60,000 nucleotides of DNA from Symsagittifera roscoffensis (GCF_963678635.1 NC_087064.1:1055926-1115925), one strand, 5' to 3'. Counted from the stretch's first letter, positions 45,047-55,541 are shown. Notes: generated by a model not told the origin, from the letters alone. Program-made: numbers and translations.

Positions 45047-45198
45047 AAGAAATGATCTCTTGGTCGAATATTTTTTGCTGTTTGAGGCGTTTTTCTAGTG
45101 TGGTCGAATTATTTATTAGTTTTTTGACAAGTGGGTTGAGTTTTGTAAAAAATTGTTGGGGGCAATTTTCATGGTGACTGGGAGGTCGTCTTTTTCTT
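45047..45198 (-). other. AUG-less 50-codon open frame before the small hydrophobic ORF
   Basis: After a TAA the minus frame reads RKRRPPSHHENC and continues charged and Leu/Lys-rich to a TAA. That TAA is followed at once by the ATG of the 76-aa ORF (TAAATG). No ATG is in the frame. It may be chance or a spliced exon. Confidence 0.25.
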
Positions 45199-45644
45199 TA
45201 TTTTTGTTTGTCAAATGATCCGGGGTATGGTGAGATTTTTATACTTTAGGCTAATTAAAATCTTCATTTTGTTACTTTAGGCTAAGTTATCAAATTTGTT
45301 TTGGGGGTATTCGTGGTCTGAGTTGGGGAAATATTGTTAATCTTTGGGTTATTAGATAAGGGAGGGGTACGGTATTATGGTGATGTTTATTTTAGCTGTC
45401 AAGTTGGAGTGGTTTGCTTATTTTTGACCTGGAGGTTGTAAAGTTATAGTTAGAGATGTGCCTGGAGTTCTAGATTATTCGTCTAATTGGTCTTAGTTTG
45501 AGTTAGAGAAAGTGGCGGATTGGATGAATCCTATTGGTCTATTTTGAACTAGAATTATTGCGTACTTGTGAGCATGTTATTTTGAAAAAATGAAATGAAA
45601 ATTGTTACGGAGGTTTCAAGATTGTGAAGTATAAAATCTTAAAA

Positions 45645-48600
45645 TTACTTTTTAAATTCTACTTTCTTTAATATTTTAGATTGAGGGATGAACATTTTGT
45701 AGTTTTTACGTGGTTGATTTCGGAGTCTTGTTGTTTTTCTATGTTCTGATGTGTCTATTTCTTCTTGGGGTATTATTTGTTCGGTCATTTTTCTATTTTT
45801 TCTTTGTTTTGGAGATTCTTTATGGTTTTGCGTATTGTTTTTGGTGGCGGTTGGTTTCGTGTTTTGATTTTCGGTGGGGTTATCATTTTGTTCTGTGTTT
45901 TTTAGATGTGGTTCATTTTGAATGATTTTTAATCCTGTGAAAGAATATAATTGAGTTAATTCGCGGAGTGCGTATTCTTTTGGGTAATAAGGTAATAGGT
46001 TGTTTCGATGTTGAACGATTTCTTTTTTGTCTGAGTCGGTAATTTTATATGTGACATCAGTGGGTTTTGCAATTATTTGGTAGGGTCCTTTTCGGAGGGG
46101 TTGTAATTTTTTAGAAATTCCTTTTTGAGTATTAAAATTAGGTATTAAAACAAATGTTCCAATTTTTAAATCGGAAGCTGGTGTAAAACGTGAATTGATT
46201 TGGTCATTTATGTTTTGTCTTTGTAATAACTTTTTCGTTATTTTTTGGTAAATTTCATTGTGTTTCTTATCTCTATTTAAAATCCATTCGGTGTGTGTAC
46301 CGGAGGCTAATTTAAGAATTTGTGGGTGATGAAAATGATCTTCATCGTGCGTATGTAATGGGAGGTTATAACAAATTGAGTCTTTAGTTGGTTGACAATA
46401 ACCTTGTGCGTTTTTATGGGAATTTGCTGTAAACATTATTGGTTTGCGTGGCTTTTGGTTGAAAACCATTTCATATGGTGACATTCCTAAAGTTGTCGTG
46501 ATTTGTGAATTATATGCTAAGGGAAATAATTTTACATCTGCTGACCATTCGGTATATTTTGTATCATTTCCGTTGATGATACATCTAAGATATTCTTGTA
46601 GTGAACGGTTCATACCTTCGACTAAGCCGTTTGTCCAAGGTGCATGAGATGTACGTGGTTTGTGTTTAATGTTGTATAAATGACATAGTGTTATTATTTC
46701 ATTATTTATGAATTCTGTACCATTGTCTGTGACTAAAATTTCTGGTAGTCCAAATTTTGCTATCCAGTGTTGATAAAGTGTTGTATATGCGTAATAAGCA
46801 TTACAATGTGGTACTGGGTTAAGTGCTACATAATGTGTAAATGCGTCAACAATTACCATAATGTAGGAGTTTCCTTCTGATGAGGGTGAAATTGGTCCTT
46901 TAGTATCAAATGAGATACGATGATTAAAGTACAAACTTTGTCCTTTAAAATCTTGTTTTTGTGCTATTTGTTTTTGATTTGGGTAAGGTTTATTCAGTTG
47001 ACATACTATACAATCATTGCATAGTACTTTTATCCAAATCGGTGCATTTGGGAAGTAAAAATTTTGTATAAAATTTGAATATGTTTTTTCTGATCCAGAG
47101 TGTCCTTTAATATTTTGTGTATGTGAAATATTAAAAGCTATAAGAATCATACTTATAGGGAGACATGGAACTGTAGATTCATTCAGGTTATACTCTAAAA
47201 GGTCTGTATTTTCGTTAATTGTTGTGTTGTTAAATTTGCGAAAGTATCGGAGGAGTGTTTTGTTTCCTAGAATGGTTGAATCTGCTTTGATAGGTTTAGT
47301 TTTATATTTGTGCCATGATTTCAGTTGTCTAATTACTGGGTCAAGATTTTGATATTGTTTCAGTGTTGAAATTGTAATTGTTTCTGTTGGGGGGAGGAAA
47401 ATGTTTTCGATTTCTAATTTAGATAAGGGTATTGTATCAAGTGGGTCATGGAGGTCAAAAACTTGATTTATTGTGTATTTTGAATCATTTGTTTGTGGTC
47501 CTGATAAATTTATTTTATCAGTTAAATCTTCTTTTTCGATTAGTGGAAAATGGTCTTTCTTAGGTAGGTGTTGTTTTGTTCGTTTTTGTTGGGTGTTACT
47601 TTTTATCCATTGAGAATATGGGATTGGTTTGAAGGTTGATGTTCCAAGTAGATCAACTTCATAATGATTATTTTGACAATCTAAATAAAGTGGGAAATGT
47701 TGTAAATTATTTATTTGTGATTGTTCAATATCAGTTTTAACTGCATATTTGCATTCTAATCGAGGTGATGTTTCGTTTTCTGCAAGGTAGAATTTTATAT
47801 TTTTGGGTATTTCAACTGTTGTTTTTCGTGTAAGTAATTCAGGTGGTGTATTTCGACTTAAGGTGTCTGGTAATGCAAGATTTTTTCCTGCAGTCCAAAC
47901 TATATGTAAGTTTGGAAACTTCATTAGAATTAATTGAAATCTGTAAACTCGGTGGTTTGGGTTAGATTTTTGTGTAAAAAGAAAAATGATTGGTTTGTGG
48001 TCTGTGAATAAAACTGTGGGATGTTTTGATCCAAGTATCAGAAATTCATATTCTGTCAGTGTATATATTATGGCTGTACATTCTCTCATTAGGGTTGAGA
48101 GTCGTAGCTCTGCTTGAGTGAATAATCGGGAGTTTGCTGATATAAGGTTCATTTTGTTTGTACCATTATGTGATTGTAATAATGCTGCGCCGATGCCAAA
48201 GTTCGAAGCATCGCACATTGCATAAAATGGTTGATCAGGGTCTGGAATTGTATTTGAAATTTGTTCAGTTAAAAGTTTCTTTATTTCTTCGAATCGTGCT
48301 TGATGTTCTGTATTCCATTCAAAGTTATTTTGTTGTCTAAGAATGTTATAAAATGGTCGTAGATATAATTGCATTTTATAAACATATTTACTTAAAAAGT
48401 TTAACATTCCAAGGAATTCTTGGATTTTCTTTTTATTTGTTGGTGGTTGAAGTTTTTGAATAGCGTCAATGCGTGATTTCAGTGGAGTGATTGTTTTTCT
48501 TTCTATATTATGTCCTAAGAATTTAACTCTTGTCAAAAAGAAGTGTGATTTATCGGGGGCGGCCTTCAGATTTTCGTTCTGAAGTATTTGGTGATATTTT

Positions 48601-51600
48601 TCTAAAACGTTGAACATTTCGTCTTTTGTTTGTGATTGCATAAAAACATCGTCTAGATAGGTGATTGCGTTTTTCTTGAGTATTAGTGGTCTAAAAATTT
48701 TGCTCATAAAAGCTGAAAATGCTGCTGGTCCTATGGATATTCCATAGAATAAGCGGTTGAATTCATATTGTTGGTTTCCGATAACAAATTGTGTTAAACG
48801 TCGTGATTGTTCATCTAGTGGCATTTGATTGTATGCACTATTCATATCGGCGGTTGTAAAGTATTTGCCATTTATTTTTGTTAAAATAACTTGTATTGGT
48901 TCAATGGGCCAATTACATTTTGATTCATCTATGAGTGAATTGAGGTATCTAGCGTCGAGAACGATTTTTAATGATTCTCCTTTAGCTAGAATGATAACGG
49001 GGTTGATGAATGTGTTCCCTTTTGGTTGTTCTTCTTTATTAACTGGTGATATAATGTTGTATTGTTCTAAAATATCGAGTAATCTGTTCACTTTATCATG
49101 TAAGTGAATTGGTACTTTACTTGCTCTCTGTTTTTTGAAAACTGCGTCTGGTTTTAACGGGAGATGTAGTGATGAACTGATTTTTCCAACATCGAATTTT
49201 GATGTTGCATAGACTGATGAATATTTAATTAGCTGTTTGGCTAATTTTTCGAATTCGTCTTGTGTTATTTGTGAATGTTGGAAATTAAACATTGTTAAAA
49301 ATTTCTGTTGGTCTGCTGTGTAGTTACTTATGTTGAATGTAGGTTTGAAATATGGAGTTTTTGTGAAATAATCCGTATTTCTGTTTTCGTTACTTATTAT
49401 ATTATTTATAGATAATTCTTCATTAAGAATTGTAGATTGGCAAATATCTAGTAATTGGAGTATATTATTTACGCGATAGGCTTTTTCGTGTATTGGTGAT
49501 ATTGTAGCGTTGGTTTCACAATATCCTAAAAGTCCTAAAGGTAATGTTACTTGGTAAGGTGTGTTGTTATAAACATGTAAGGAAATAATATCTGAATTCG
49601 AATTTTTCAAATATTTTATTGAAGAGATTGTGATTTTGAAAAATTTATGAATAGGTTTGAATTCAAAATCTGACATATAAAATTTTTGTTTGTTTTGTTC
49701 TTTATGATATTGGTGAACTTGTTTGATTGAAAAATTATAGATGTTTCCTGATAGTGGTTTCAGGTGTTTTCTTTGTTGGTTAAATATCGGATAAAATTTT
49801 GAAAAGAATGGTGGTTGTTTATTTAATCTTTGAAAAAATGTTAAGGATGTTTCTTTTGTTTTTGTATATTTATCTTTGATTAATATTTTACTATTTAGTA
49901 TGTTAATTGTTGGTATATACTTCGAAATAAATGGTATTCCAATGATATTATATTTAATATCAGTGATATGAAATATTTGTTTAAATGGCTTATTTAAAAT
50001 TTTGCTTTGCTCCATTGTTCTGGTAGGGAGGAGAAATAATTGGATTTTTCCGTAGTTTATCAATGTTGATCCTTGTGCTGTTGCTAGTTTGCTGGAGGTT
50101 TCAAGAGGTGTTAGCTTTGGGTGTAAAGTTTTTATTTCATTCCATGTGGGAATGTTTATTATGTTTGATTCTGCTCCTGAATCAATTAAAAAATCTATTT
50201 CAAGGTCTGGTGGTTGAAATTCTTTATTTCTTGGACTTTCTAAGAGAAATGGTATTGTCCAAATTTTTTCTTTGGGTTGTTCTTTTTGTATATTTTGATA
50301 AATGTGGTTTGTATTCAAGCATTTTGTTTTGGTATTTTTATTGGTTTGATTTGTAGTGTTTATCTCATTTGTTTCTTGCGTCGTTGGTGTGGAATTTATG
50401 GGTGTAGTGTAATTATTTTGAAGAAATTCTGATTGATTTTCATATATATGTGATGGAAAGGGTTGTTCATATATGACAGATTCATAGTCATTTTCGACTT
50501 TTATCATATTGATAGCAAGAGTGTTTTCAGTATCACTTTCTGAATCTGATGATGTACAGTTTATTTGATTGAGTTGTAACGTATCAGTTACTGTGTCATC
50601 AATACCTGGAGGGTCTGATGTTGTTTCTGGGTTAGCTTGTACTTGATTGATTTGTCTTTGATGTTTAGGTGTACTGCTTCTGTGACGATTATTAGAATTA
50701 TTATAGTTAGTATTATTCCTATGTGGTGATTGGGAATAATTTCTATAACGATTATTATAACTTGGGTGTCGATTTTGTGAATTATTTCGCGATCTGTTTT
50801 GGTAATTATTGTTTGGTCTGTTATAGTTCGATCTATTATATGAGTTATTCCTTGATCGATTGTTCGGGTAATTCTGATTTCGATTGTTTGAATAACTTCT
50901 ATTTCTATTATAGGAGTAGTTTCTATTCCTATTGTATGATGAATTTCGTGATTGGTTGTTTGGATAGTAGTTATTTCTTGATTGGGAATTAGATCTAGAA
51001 ACAAATCGTTGTGTATTTGAATTTGATCTGGAGTAGTTATTTCTACTATTTGGTCTATTGTAGTGATTTTGTGATGAATTATACGTGTTTCTTCGTTCTG
51101 GTGATCTTCCTCTATAACTTGAGTTATATGGGGATTGATTTCTTGTATAATTTGTATTGTTCGGGAGTGGTTTTCCTGAACTGTTGTTGCTGTGAACTGT
51201 TTTGTTCGGTAGATTTTGATCTTTTTTCATGTATTGATAGAATGATTTATTTGGTTCTTTGTATTTTTGAGGTTTATTTTGACTATCTTGCTGTTTTTGT
51301 CTACATTCGGAAATACTATGTCCGTATCGGCGGCAATAATTACACCATTTTTTAAAAGATGGTTTGCCTTTAAAGTTCGGGTTCTTTTCGTAAATATTGA
51401 GTATTTCAGTGATTTTTTCGACGAGGTCTGTTTCTGATTCCTGTATATTATTAATATTAGTGGGAGTCGTTTCAATTCTGTTAACGTATTGTAATTTCAG
51501 ATTTTCCGTTTCTTCTAGTTTCATCGTGATTTCTGCTTGTTCTAATTTGTCTACTAGTTTTCGAAAATCTAAATCGGGTTCTCGAATTGAAGAAGGATGG

Positions 51601-52148
51601 GATGCTCTCTTTTTTATTGCTATTTTCCTTAATTGTGGTGTTAAGGTCATCATTAAGATTTCTGTCATTTTTGTGTTTTTATAGTCATGTGTATTTAGTG
51701 AGTATGCTTTTCGAACTAGTGTTTCGATTCGTACTGCTATTTGCTTGATGGTTTCGTTTGGTAATCTACGAATTTCATTACATAAAACTCTTTGTTTTTG
51801 TTTGTTTCTTTCGGAGTCAAACATTTTTGAAAATTCTTGTGTAAATCTTTTCCAGTTTGATTTTATTTCTAGAGGTAGTACTGAAAACCATTTTTGGGCT
51901 GCGCCATCTAAGGTTGTTTGTATCAACGCTGTGCGTCGATGTATCCAATTTTGATGTAGTGGCGTGTTAATTGGTTCAGGTCCTATATTTAAAATCAAAT
52001 TTGCTGTTACTGCATTTAAGTAATCTTCTACAGAGTATTCAGGGTCTGTTCCTGTGAAGACCATTAAAGGTTTATTTGATGTTATTGATGATCCACCCAT
52101 AAGGTATGGATTCATTGTCATTTGTAATGATTCTGCTGCATTTGGCAT
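45645..52148 (-). CDS. gag-pol: Gag-Pol polyprotein, 2167 aa in a single frame
   Basis: Residues 25-215 form a Retrotrans_gag-like region (DGAAQKWFSVLPLEIKSNWK). A CCHC knuckle follows at C269, C272, H277, C282. Residues 330-490 are an Asn/Arg/Ser/Tyr-rich disordered tract. The protease site is LIDSGAE (D656). Reverse transcriptase spans about 980-1260 with D1101 and YLDD (D1166, D1167). RNase H spans about 1305-1432 with D1313, E1356, D1383. The integrase zinc finger is H1676, H1683, C1710, C1713, and its core is D1748, D1808, E1844 (exactly 35 residues between the last two). A GPY-type C-terminal module (RKGPYQIIAKPT) lies near 2020, and there is a basic tail. No frameshift separates Gag from Pol. 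All catalytic residues are present, so it should be active. Domain order is that of Ty3/Gypsy and retroviruses. Confidence 0.96.
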   Translation of the reverse strand: MPNAAESLQMTMNPYLMGGSSITSNKPLMVFTGTDPEYSVEDYLNAVTANLILNIGPEPINTPLHQNWIHRRTALIQTTLDGAAQKWFSVLPLEIKSNWKRFTQEFSKMFDSERNKQKQRVLCNEIRRLPNETIKQIAVRIETLVRKAYSLNTHDYKNTKMTEILMMTLTPQLRKIAIKKRASHPSSIREPDLDFRKLVDKLEQAEITMKLEETENLKLQYVNRIETTPTNINNIQESETDLVEKITEILNIYEKNPNFKGKPSFKKWCNYCRRYGHSISECRQKQQDSQNKPQKYKEPNKSFYQYMKKDQNLPNKTVHSNNSSGKPLPNNTNYTRNQSPYNSSYRGRSPERRNTYNSSQNHYNRPNSRNNYSRSNSNTQRFVSRSNSQSRNNYYPNNQSRNSSYNRNRNYSYNRNRSYSNNRNQNYPNNRSRNNSYNRSNYNRPNNNYQNRSRNNSQNRHPSYNNRYRNYSQSPHRNNTNYNNSNNRHRSSTPKHQRQINQVQANPETTSDPPGIDDTVTDTLQLNQINCTSSDSESDTENTLAINMIKVENDYESVIYEQPFPSHIYENQSEFLQNNYTTPINSTPTTQETNEINTTNQTNKNTKTKCLNTNHIYQNIQKEQPKEKIWTIPFLLESPRNKEFQPPDLEIDFLIDSGAESNIINIPTWNEIKTLHPKLTPLETSSKLATAQGSTLINYGKIQLFLLPTRTMEQSKILNKPFKQIFHITDIKYNIIGIPFISKYIPTINILNSKILIKDKYTKTKETSLTFFQRLNKQPPFFSKFYPIFNQQRKHLKPLSGNIYNFSIKQVHQYHKEQNKQKFYMSDFEFKPIHKFFKITISSIKYLKNSNSDIISLHVYNNTPYQVTLPLGLLGYCETNATISPIHEKAYRVNNILQLLDICQSTILNEELSINNIISNENRNTDYFTKTPYFKPTFNISNYTADQQKFLTMFNFQHSQITQDEFEKLAKQLIKYSSVYATSKFDVGKISSSLHLPLKPDAVFKKQRASKVPIHLHDKVNRLLDILEQYNIISPVNKEEQPKGNTFINPVIILAKGESLKIVLDARYLNSLIDESKCNWPIEPIQVILTKINGKYFTTADMNSAYNQMPLDEQSRRLTQFVIGNQQYEFNRLFYGISIGPAAFSAFMSKIFRPLILKKNAITYLDDVFMQSQTKDEMFNVLEKYHQILQNENLKAAPDKSHFFLTRVKFLGHNIERKTITPLKSRIDAIQKLQPPTNKKKIQEFLGMLNFLSKYVYKMQLYLRPFYNILRQQNNFEWNTEHQARFEEIKKLLTEQISNTIPDPDQPFYAMCDASNFGIGAALLQSHNGTNKMNLISANSRLFTQAELRLSTLMRECTAIIYTLTEYEFLILGSKHPTVLFTDHKPIIFLFTQKSNPNHRVYRFQLILMKFPNLHIVWTAGKNLALPDTLSRNTPPELLTRKTTVEIPKNIKFYLAENETSPRLECKYAVKTDIEQSQINNLQHFPLYLDCQNNHYEVDLLGTSTFKPIPYSQWIKSNTQQKRTKQHLPKKDHFPLIEKEDLTDKINLSGPQTNDSKYTINQVFDLHDPLDTIPLSKLEIENIFLPPTETITISTLKQYQNLDPVIRQLKSWHKYKTKPIKADSTILGNKTLLRYFRKFNNTTINENTDLLEYNLNESTVPCLPISMILIAFNISHTQNIKGHSGSEKTYSNFIQNFYFPNAPIWIKVLCNDCIVCQLNKPYPNQKQIAQKQDFKGQSLYFNHRISFDTKGPISPSSEGNSYIMVIVDAFTHYVALNPVPHCNAYYAYTTLYQHWIAKFGLPEILVTDNGTEFINNEIITLCHLYNIKHKPRTSHAPWTNGLVEGMNRSLQEYLRCIINGNDTKYTEWSADVKLFPLAYNSQITTTLGMSPYEMVFNQKPRKPIMFTANSHKNAQGYCQPTKDSICYNLPLHTHDEDHFHHPQILKLASGTHTEWILNRDKKHNEIYQKITKKLLQRQNINDQINSRFTPASDLKIGTFVLIPNFNTQKGISKKLQPLRKGPYQIIAKPTDVTYKITDSDKKEIVQHRNNLLPYYPKEYALRELTQLYSFTGLKIIQNEPHLKNTEQNDNPTENQNTKPTATKNNTQNHKESPKQRKNRKMTEQIIPQEEIDTSEHRKTTRLRNQPRKNYKMFIPQSKILKKVEFKK

Positions 52149-52220
52149 TTGAGAAAAATTTGAAAGTTGGTTTCTTGTTATTTCATGTTGTTGAAGATAA
52201 TATGGGAGTGGTATTTCATT

Positions 52221-53867
52221 TTACATTTGTGATGGTTGATACGAGTGTGCAGTCATTGGATTTTGTTGTTGAATTGGTTGAAAAGATTGTGTATTGATTG
52301 GATTTTGTTGTTGAATTGGTTGTTGATGTTGTGCATCTATCGGTTGTGGAGAAAAATTTCTACGATTTGTACGTGTTTTCTGTATTCCTTGTCTGCGATA
52401 TTCTTGAGTATTTTGTGCAAATATATCTGGTTGTAAGAAATCATCATCTGAGGATAAATAATCCATTTGATAAGATGTTTGTTTTTTATTTTTATTTTGT
52501 TGAAAAAATGGGTAATTTTCACTGTGATCCTGTGGAGGATTTGGTTGAAAATTTTTGGAATTATATTGGGCCGTTGGGTTATCCCAGTTTCGAGGTTTTG
52601 TATATTGATTAAAATTCCTTTGTGGTTGATAATTTGTTTTTGATGGATGTGTATAATTATAATTATGGTCTGCAAAGTTGTTTCTAGTGAATGTTTTACG
52701 TGTTTTTGATGGTATTGTCATGGGTCTGTATGTTTGGTAATCCATATGTGAATATTTAGGAGCAACCGAAGGTTTAACGGTTGATTGTAAGGTTACCTGT
52801 GTTTGTGAAGGATTTGTATTTCTTGGTGTTATTAAATTTGGGCGTATTGGTGAAATACTTTGTTGTGTAGTTGTTGTGTGTACAATTTCTTCATTTATGA
52901 AGTGTGATGGTGTCTGGATATCTTGTTGAGTAAGATTCCTAGTTCCATTGAGGTTTTCGTTGTGTATGACTGTAGAGTTTAAACTATTATTTTGTGTATC
53001 GGGTAAAAATGTATTATAGTTTAATGGTGTTGCATCAATTGTTAATGGTATTACTCTTACGTAATCTCTTATGTAAGATATTGTACCTATTGCTTGACTT
53101 GAGATTGATTGTGGAAAGCTTATAAATGCGGGATGAGACCATTCGGGGTCCCAAACATAATCTGATTGTTCTGTGATAGCGGTATCATCGTTCGAATTTT
53201 GGGGTCTAAAATTTTTTCTTGCTTGTGCAATTAAATCAATATTGTGTGTGAAATAATCTATTATGAACCATGCCAAAATTTTTTGTAAATCGTGTTTGGT
53301 ATGTTGTGAAACGTCGTCTTTCGTGAAATTTTCTTTAATGATGTTTAAATAACTAGAGAGTAGTGTGATTTCATGTCGTACTCTTAAATGTTTAGATGTT
53401 TCTGTCGGTGAGACATTTGTTAATGGGATTTCGTTTTCTAATATCGAAATATAACTATATATTATTGCGAAAACTTCATTGGTGAAAATGGAGTTTGCTC
53501 TTTGTGAGTTATGGTATTGGATGCTTTTTATATATTCTGAAAAAACTTTTGAAAATTCTAAATCAAGATCGTCTGTTTGAATAGTATATGTTCTATTATT
53601 ATGGTTTGGGGAAGTGAACTCTATGGAGTAGATTCCATACTGTTGTGTTATGTTGCATATATCTTTTAAGTAGTGGTCTATGATTTGTCTTTTGATTTTT
53701 ACATCGGGGAACTCTGTTTTACATGGACTGATTCCGGGTTCAAATAAATTTACGAGTAAATTTTGACAAAATATGTGTTGTCCTCTATCAGTATCTGCGT
53801 CTACTATAAAAGGAAAGATTTCATCATCATCTGGAGTTTCGTCACCTGGGGTGTGCGTTGAACTCAT
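52221..53867 (-). CDS. ORF2: 548-aa protein of unknown function upstream of Gag
   Basis: The N-terminus is acidic (ETPDDDEIFPF). Residues about 20-270 look folded and mostly helical. The C-terminal half is disordered, rich in Gln, Asn, Pro and Thr, and ends with a repeated QPIQQQNP motif. I see no catalytic signature, membrane segment or zinc knuckle. It lies 72 bases upstream of Gag-Pol and in the same direction. An extra structural or Gag-like protein is one possibility. Confidence 0.75.
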   Translation of the reverse strand: MSSTHTPGDETPDDDEIFPFIVDADTDRGQHIFCQNLLVNLFEPGISPCKTEFPDVKIKRQIIDHYLKDICNITQQYGIYSIEFTSPNHNNRTYTIQTDDLDLEFSKVFSEYIKSIQYHNSQRANSIFTNEVFAIIYSYISILENEIPLTNVSPTETSKHLRVRHEITLLSSYLNIIKENFTKDDVSQHTKHDLQKILAWFIIDYFTHNIDLIAQARKNFRPQNSNDDTAITEQSDYVWDPEWSHPAFISFPQSISSQAIGTISYIRDYVRVIPLTIDATPLNYNTFLPDTQNNSLNSTVIHNENLNGTRNLTQQDIQTPSHFINEEIVHTTTTQQSISPIRPNLITPRNTNPSQTQVTLQSTVKPSVAPKYSHMDYQTYRPMTIPSKTRKTFTRNNFADHNYNYTHPSKTNYQPQRNFNQYTKPRNWDNPTAQYNSKNFQPNPPQDHSENYPFFQQNKNKKQTSYQMDYLSSDDDFLQPDIFAQNTQEYRRQGIQKTRTNRRNFSPQPIDAQHQQPIQQQNPINTQSFQPIQQQNPMTAHSYQPSQM

Positions 53868-54309
53868 TTTTCCGTTCGATGACTGTTAATATGTAATTAT
53901 TAATGTGTCGAATTGGTTGATTCCAATTGTATAAATGTACTGGTTTGTGTTTGTACTGTTTTTTTATTCTTCTTTTTCCTCTTTGTGATGAATTTGAAGT
54001 TGTTTCTGAGTCAGAAAAATATAATTGATCGTGAAGTGGGTAATTTTTATCTATTGATTCTTTTAGTTTGTAAAGTTCGTCTAAACTGTTGGTTTCTGAT
54101 TCTGAAAATGCGTTTCGATTTTTTGAAAATCTTCTTCGTGTTATTTGTCTTTGTTTAGTTATTATTTTTCTCTTTAGTGTTTGTCGTTTTGTTCGAATGT
54201 ATCCAACTGTTTGTGTATGAGGTGTGATTACAAGGTCGTATTTTTTGTTATCTATTTCACAATTGTGTAAAATGATTGTTTGTTTATTTCCTAGGTTTTT
54301 AAATGACAT
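53842..54309 (-). CDS. ORF1: 155-aa basic protein, Rev/Tat-like layout
   Basis: Residues 39-65 are extremely basic (KRQTLKRKIITKQRQITRRR) and a second basic run lies at 110-122. Between them is an acidic, Ser-rich part that includes SLDELYKLKESI with spaced leucines. I know no family match. The arginine-rich motif next to a leucine-rich stretch resembles the layout of retroviral RNA-export regulators, but that is inference from composition only. Its end overlaps the start of ORF2 by 26 bases in another frame. Confidence 0.65.
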   Translation of the reverse strand: MSFKNLGNKQTIILHNCEIDNKKYDLVITPHTQTVGYIRTKRQTLKRKIITKQRQITRRRFSKNRNAFSESETNSLDELYKLKESIDKNYPLHDQLYFSDSETTSNSSQRGKRRIKKQYKHKPVHLYNWNQPIRHINNYILTVIERKNEFNAHPR

Positions 54310-55541
54310 AAGGTTTAGGATGACGGATGCAAAAGGTTGTTAAATGATTTCTATTTTCCTAAACTGTTAGTTTTACGATTTTTTGGTTAGCTTAACCTGG
54401 GTCTATTTGTTCAGGGTTGGAGAGAAAAGTATATCGATTCCGAAGAATGATTTTTACTTTCTCGTGACTAGTATAAGCTAAGGTGTTAACTTACTTAATC
54501 TTACTTAGGGGTAGTGATTGTGTTCAAGGGTTGGAGAATAGTAAATCGATCCACAAGGTTCAGGTATAATTAGAACGCGAGTAGTTCGTTAGATACTATT
54601 TTAAACTTACTAAGTCTAAGATTTATCCTGGGTCTGGTAAGAGGGGGGGTCAAGTGAAGGATGATTAACCGAAGTTCTTCACTGTTTATCCTAATTTGAA
54701 TGATTAGTTTTGTTTAAAAATTTCTATTAGTCTTGGGTCTTTAGAAAGGGTTGGGTAGTGAATCGACGTTTGAGGTCGTTAGACACTAATTAAGTGGGTG
54801 GGGGAGAACAAAGTTGTTCTGTTTGATCCAAGGATAAGCCTTGATGATCAAATTTGAATTTTAATTAAGTAGAAAATGATTTAAGATCCAAGGATAAGCC
54901 TTGATGATCTGGTTTTAAAATTAAGTGACTTTAAGTTTTAATAAAATTTTAGATGTGTGTAAAGGAAAGATTTAGTGTTTTGATGATATTAGTGAGTTGA
55001 TGATTGCTGTTATGTTTTAGGTGATGAAGCTGGAACAACAAGATGATTTATGATTACTAACCATTTATTGTCATGCTACTAATTTTTATTTTTATTTTCC
55101 AATAAATATTTTTCAAACATGTTTTGTATAATACTGCAGAGTTTTAGGAAAACGATCTTAGATCTTTTTATCAATCGTTATTGTATAATATTAATTTTGT
55201 TTAGCGCCTGAAATGATTTTGAAGATTAACTTCAAGGTTTTATGTTTGCAAATGGAAATCTAAATTCATTGCAAGTAGTATTCGAAATATAAAAGTTTGT
55301 TCTGGCTTTTGCCGAACTATCATATAACTATACGGCAAGTTTCTACTTTGTCGTATGTCGTCTTTGGTTCGATGTCTTCTTCCAATTCCGGGTAGTTCTA
55401 TTATGGTTCGGAATATTGGCTCTGATCTATTGAGTCGGAGAGACATTTCAATTAAATTATTGTCGTATAACATTTTGTAAATGTTTTTGTCTAATTTCTA
55501 ATCTAATTTTGGTTAATTCTAATCTAGTAAGGTCTTGTTCG
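54310..55541 (-). promoter_or_regulatory. Leader of the giant element with repeated hairpin motifs
   Basis: About 1.2 kb separates the primer site from the first sizeable gene. A 25-base block gatccaaggataagccttga(tgatc) occurs at 54825-54849 and again, identical, at 54885-54909. It can fold as CAAGG-loop-CCTTG. Between about 54390 and 54790 the phrases gggtct and agggttgg recur four times in varied form. On the sense strand several GTAAGT-like donors occur (for example near 54490 and 54605), so it may splice to downstream genes. Candidate roles are RNA packaging and splicing, by position only. Confidence 0.5.
55240..55473 (-). CDS. Small leader ORF (77 codons), uncertain
   Basis: It is the first ATG-started frame after the 5' LTR, beginning MLYDNNLIEMSLRLNRSEPI and rich in Arg. 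No domain is recognised. It could be a small accessory protein, an upstream ORF or chance. Confidence 0.3.
   Translation of the reverse strand: MLYDNNLIEMSLRLNRSEPIFRTIIELPGIGRRHRTKDDIRQSRNLPYSYMIVRQKPEQTFIFRILLAMNLDFHLQT

Noticed and set aside
50588-51004. 138-codon Ile/Thr-rich minus-strand frame
   Set aside because: It is the shifted reading of the Asn/Arg/Ser-rich tract of Gag-Pol.
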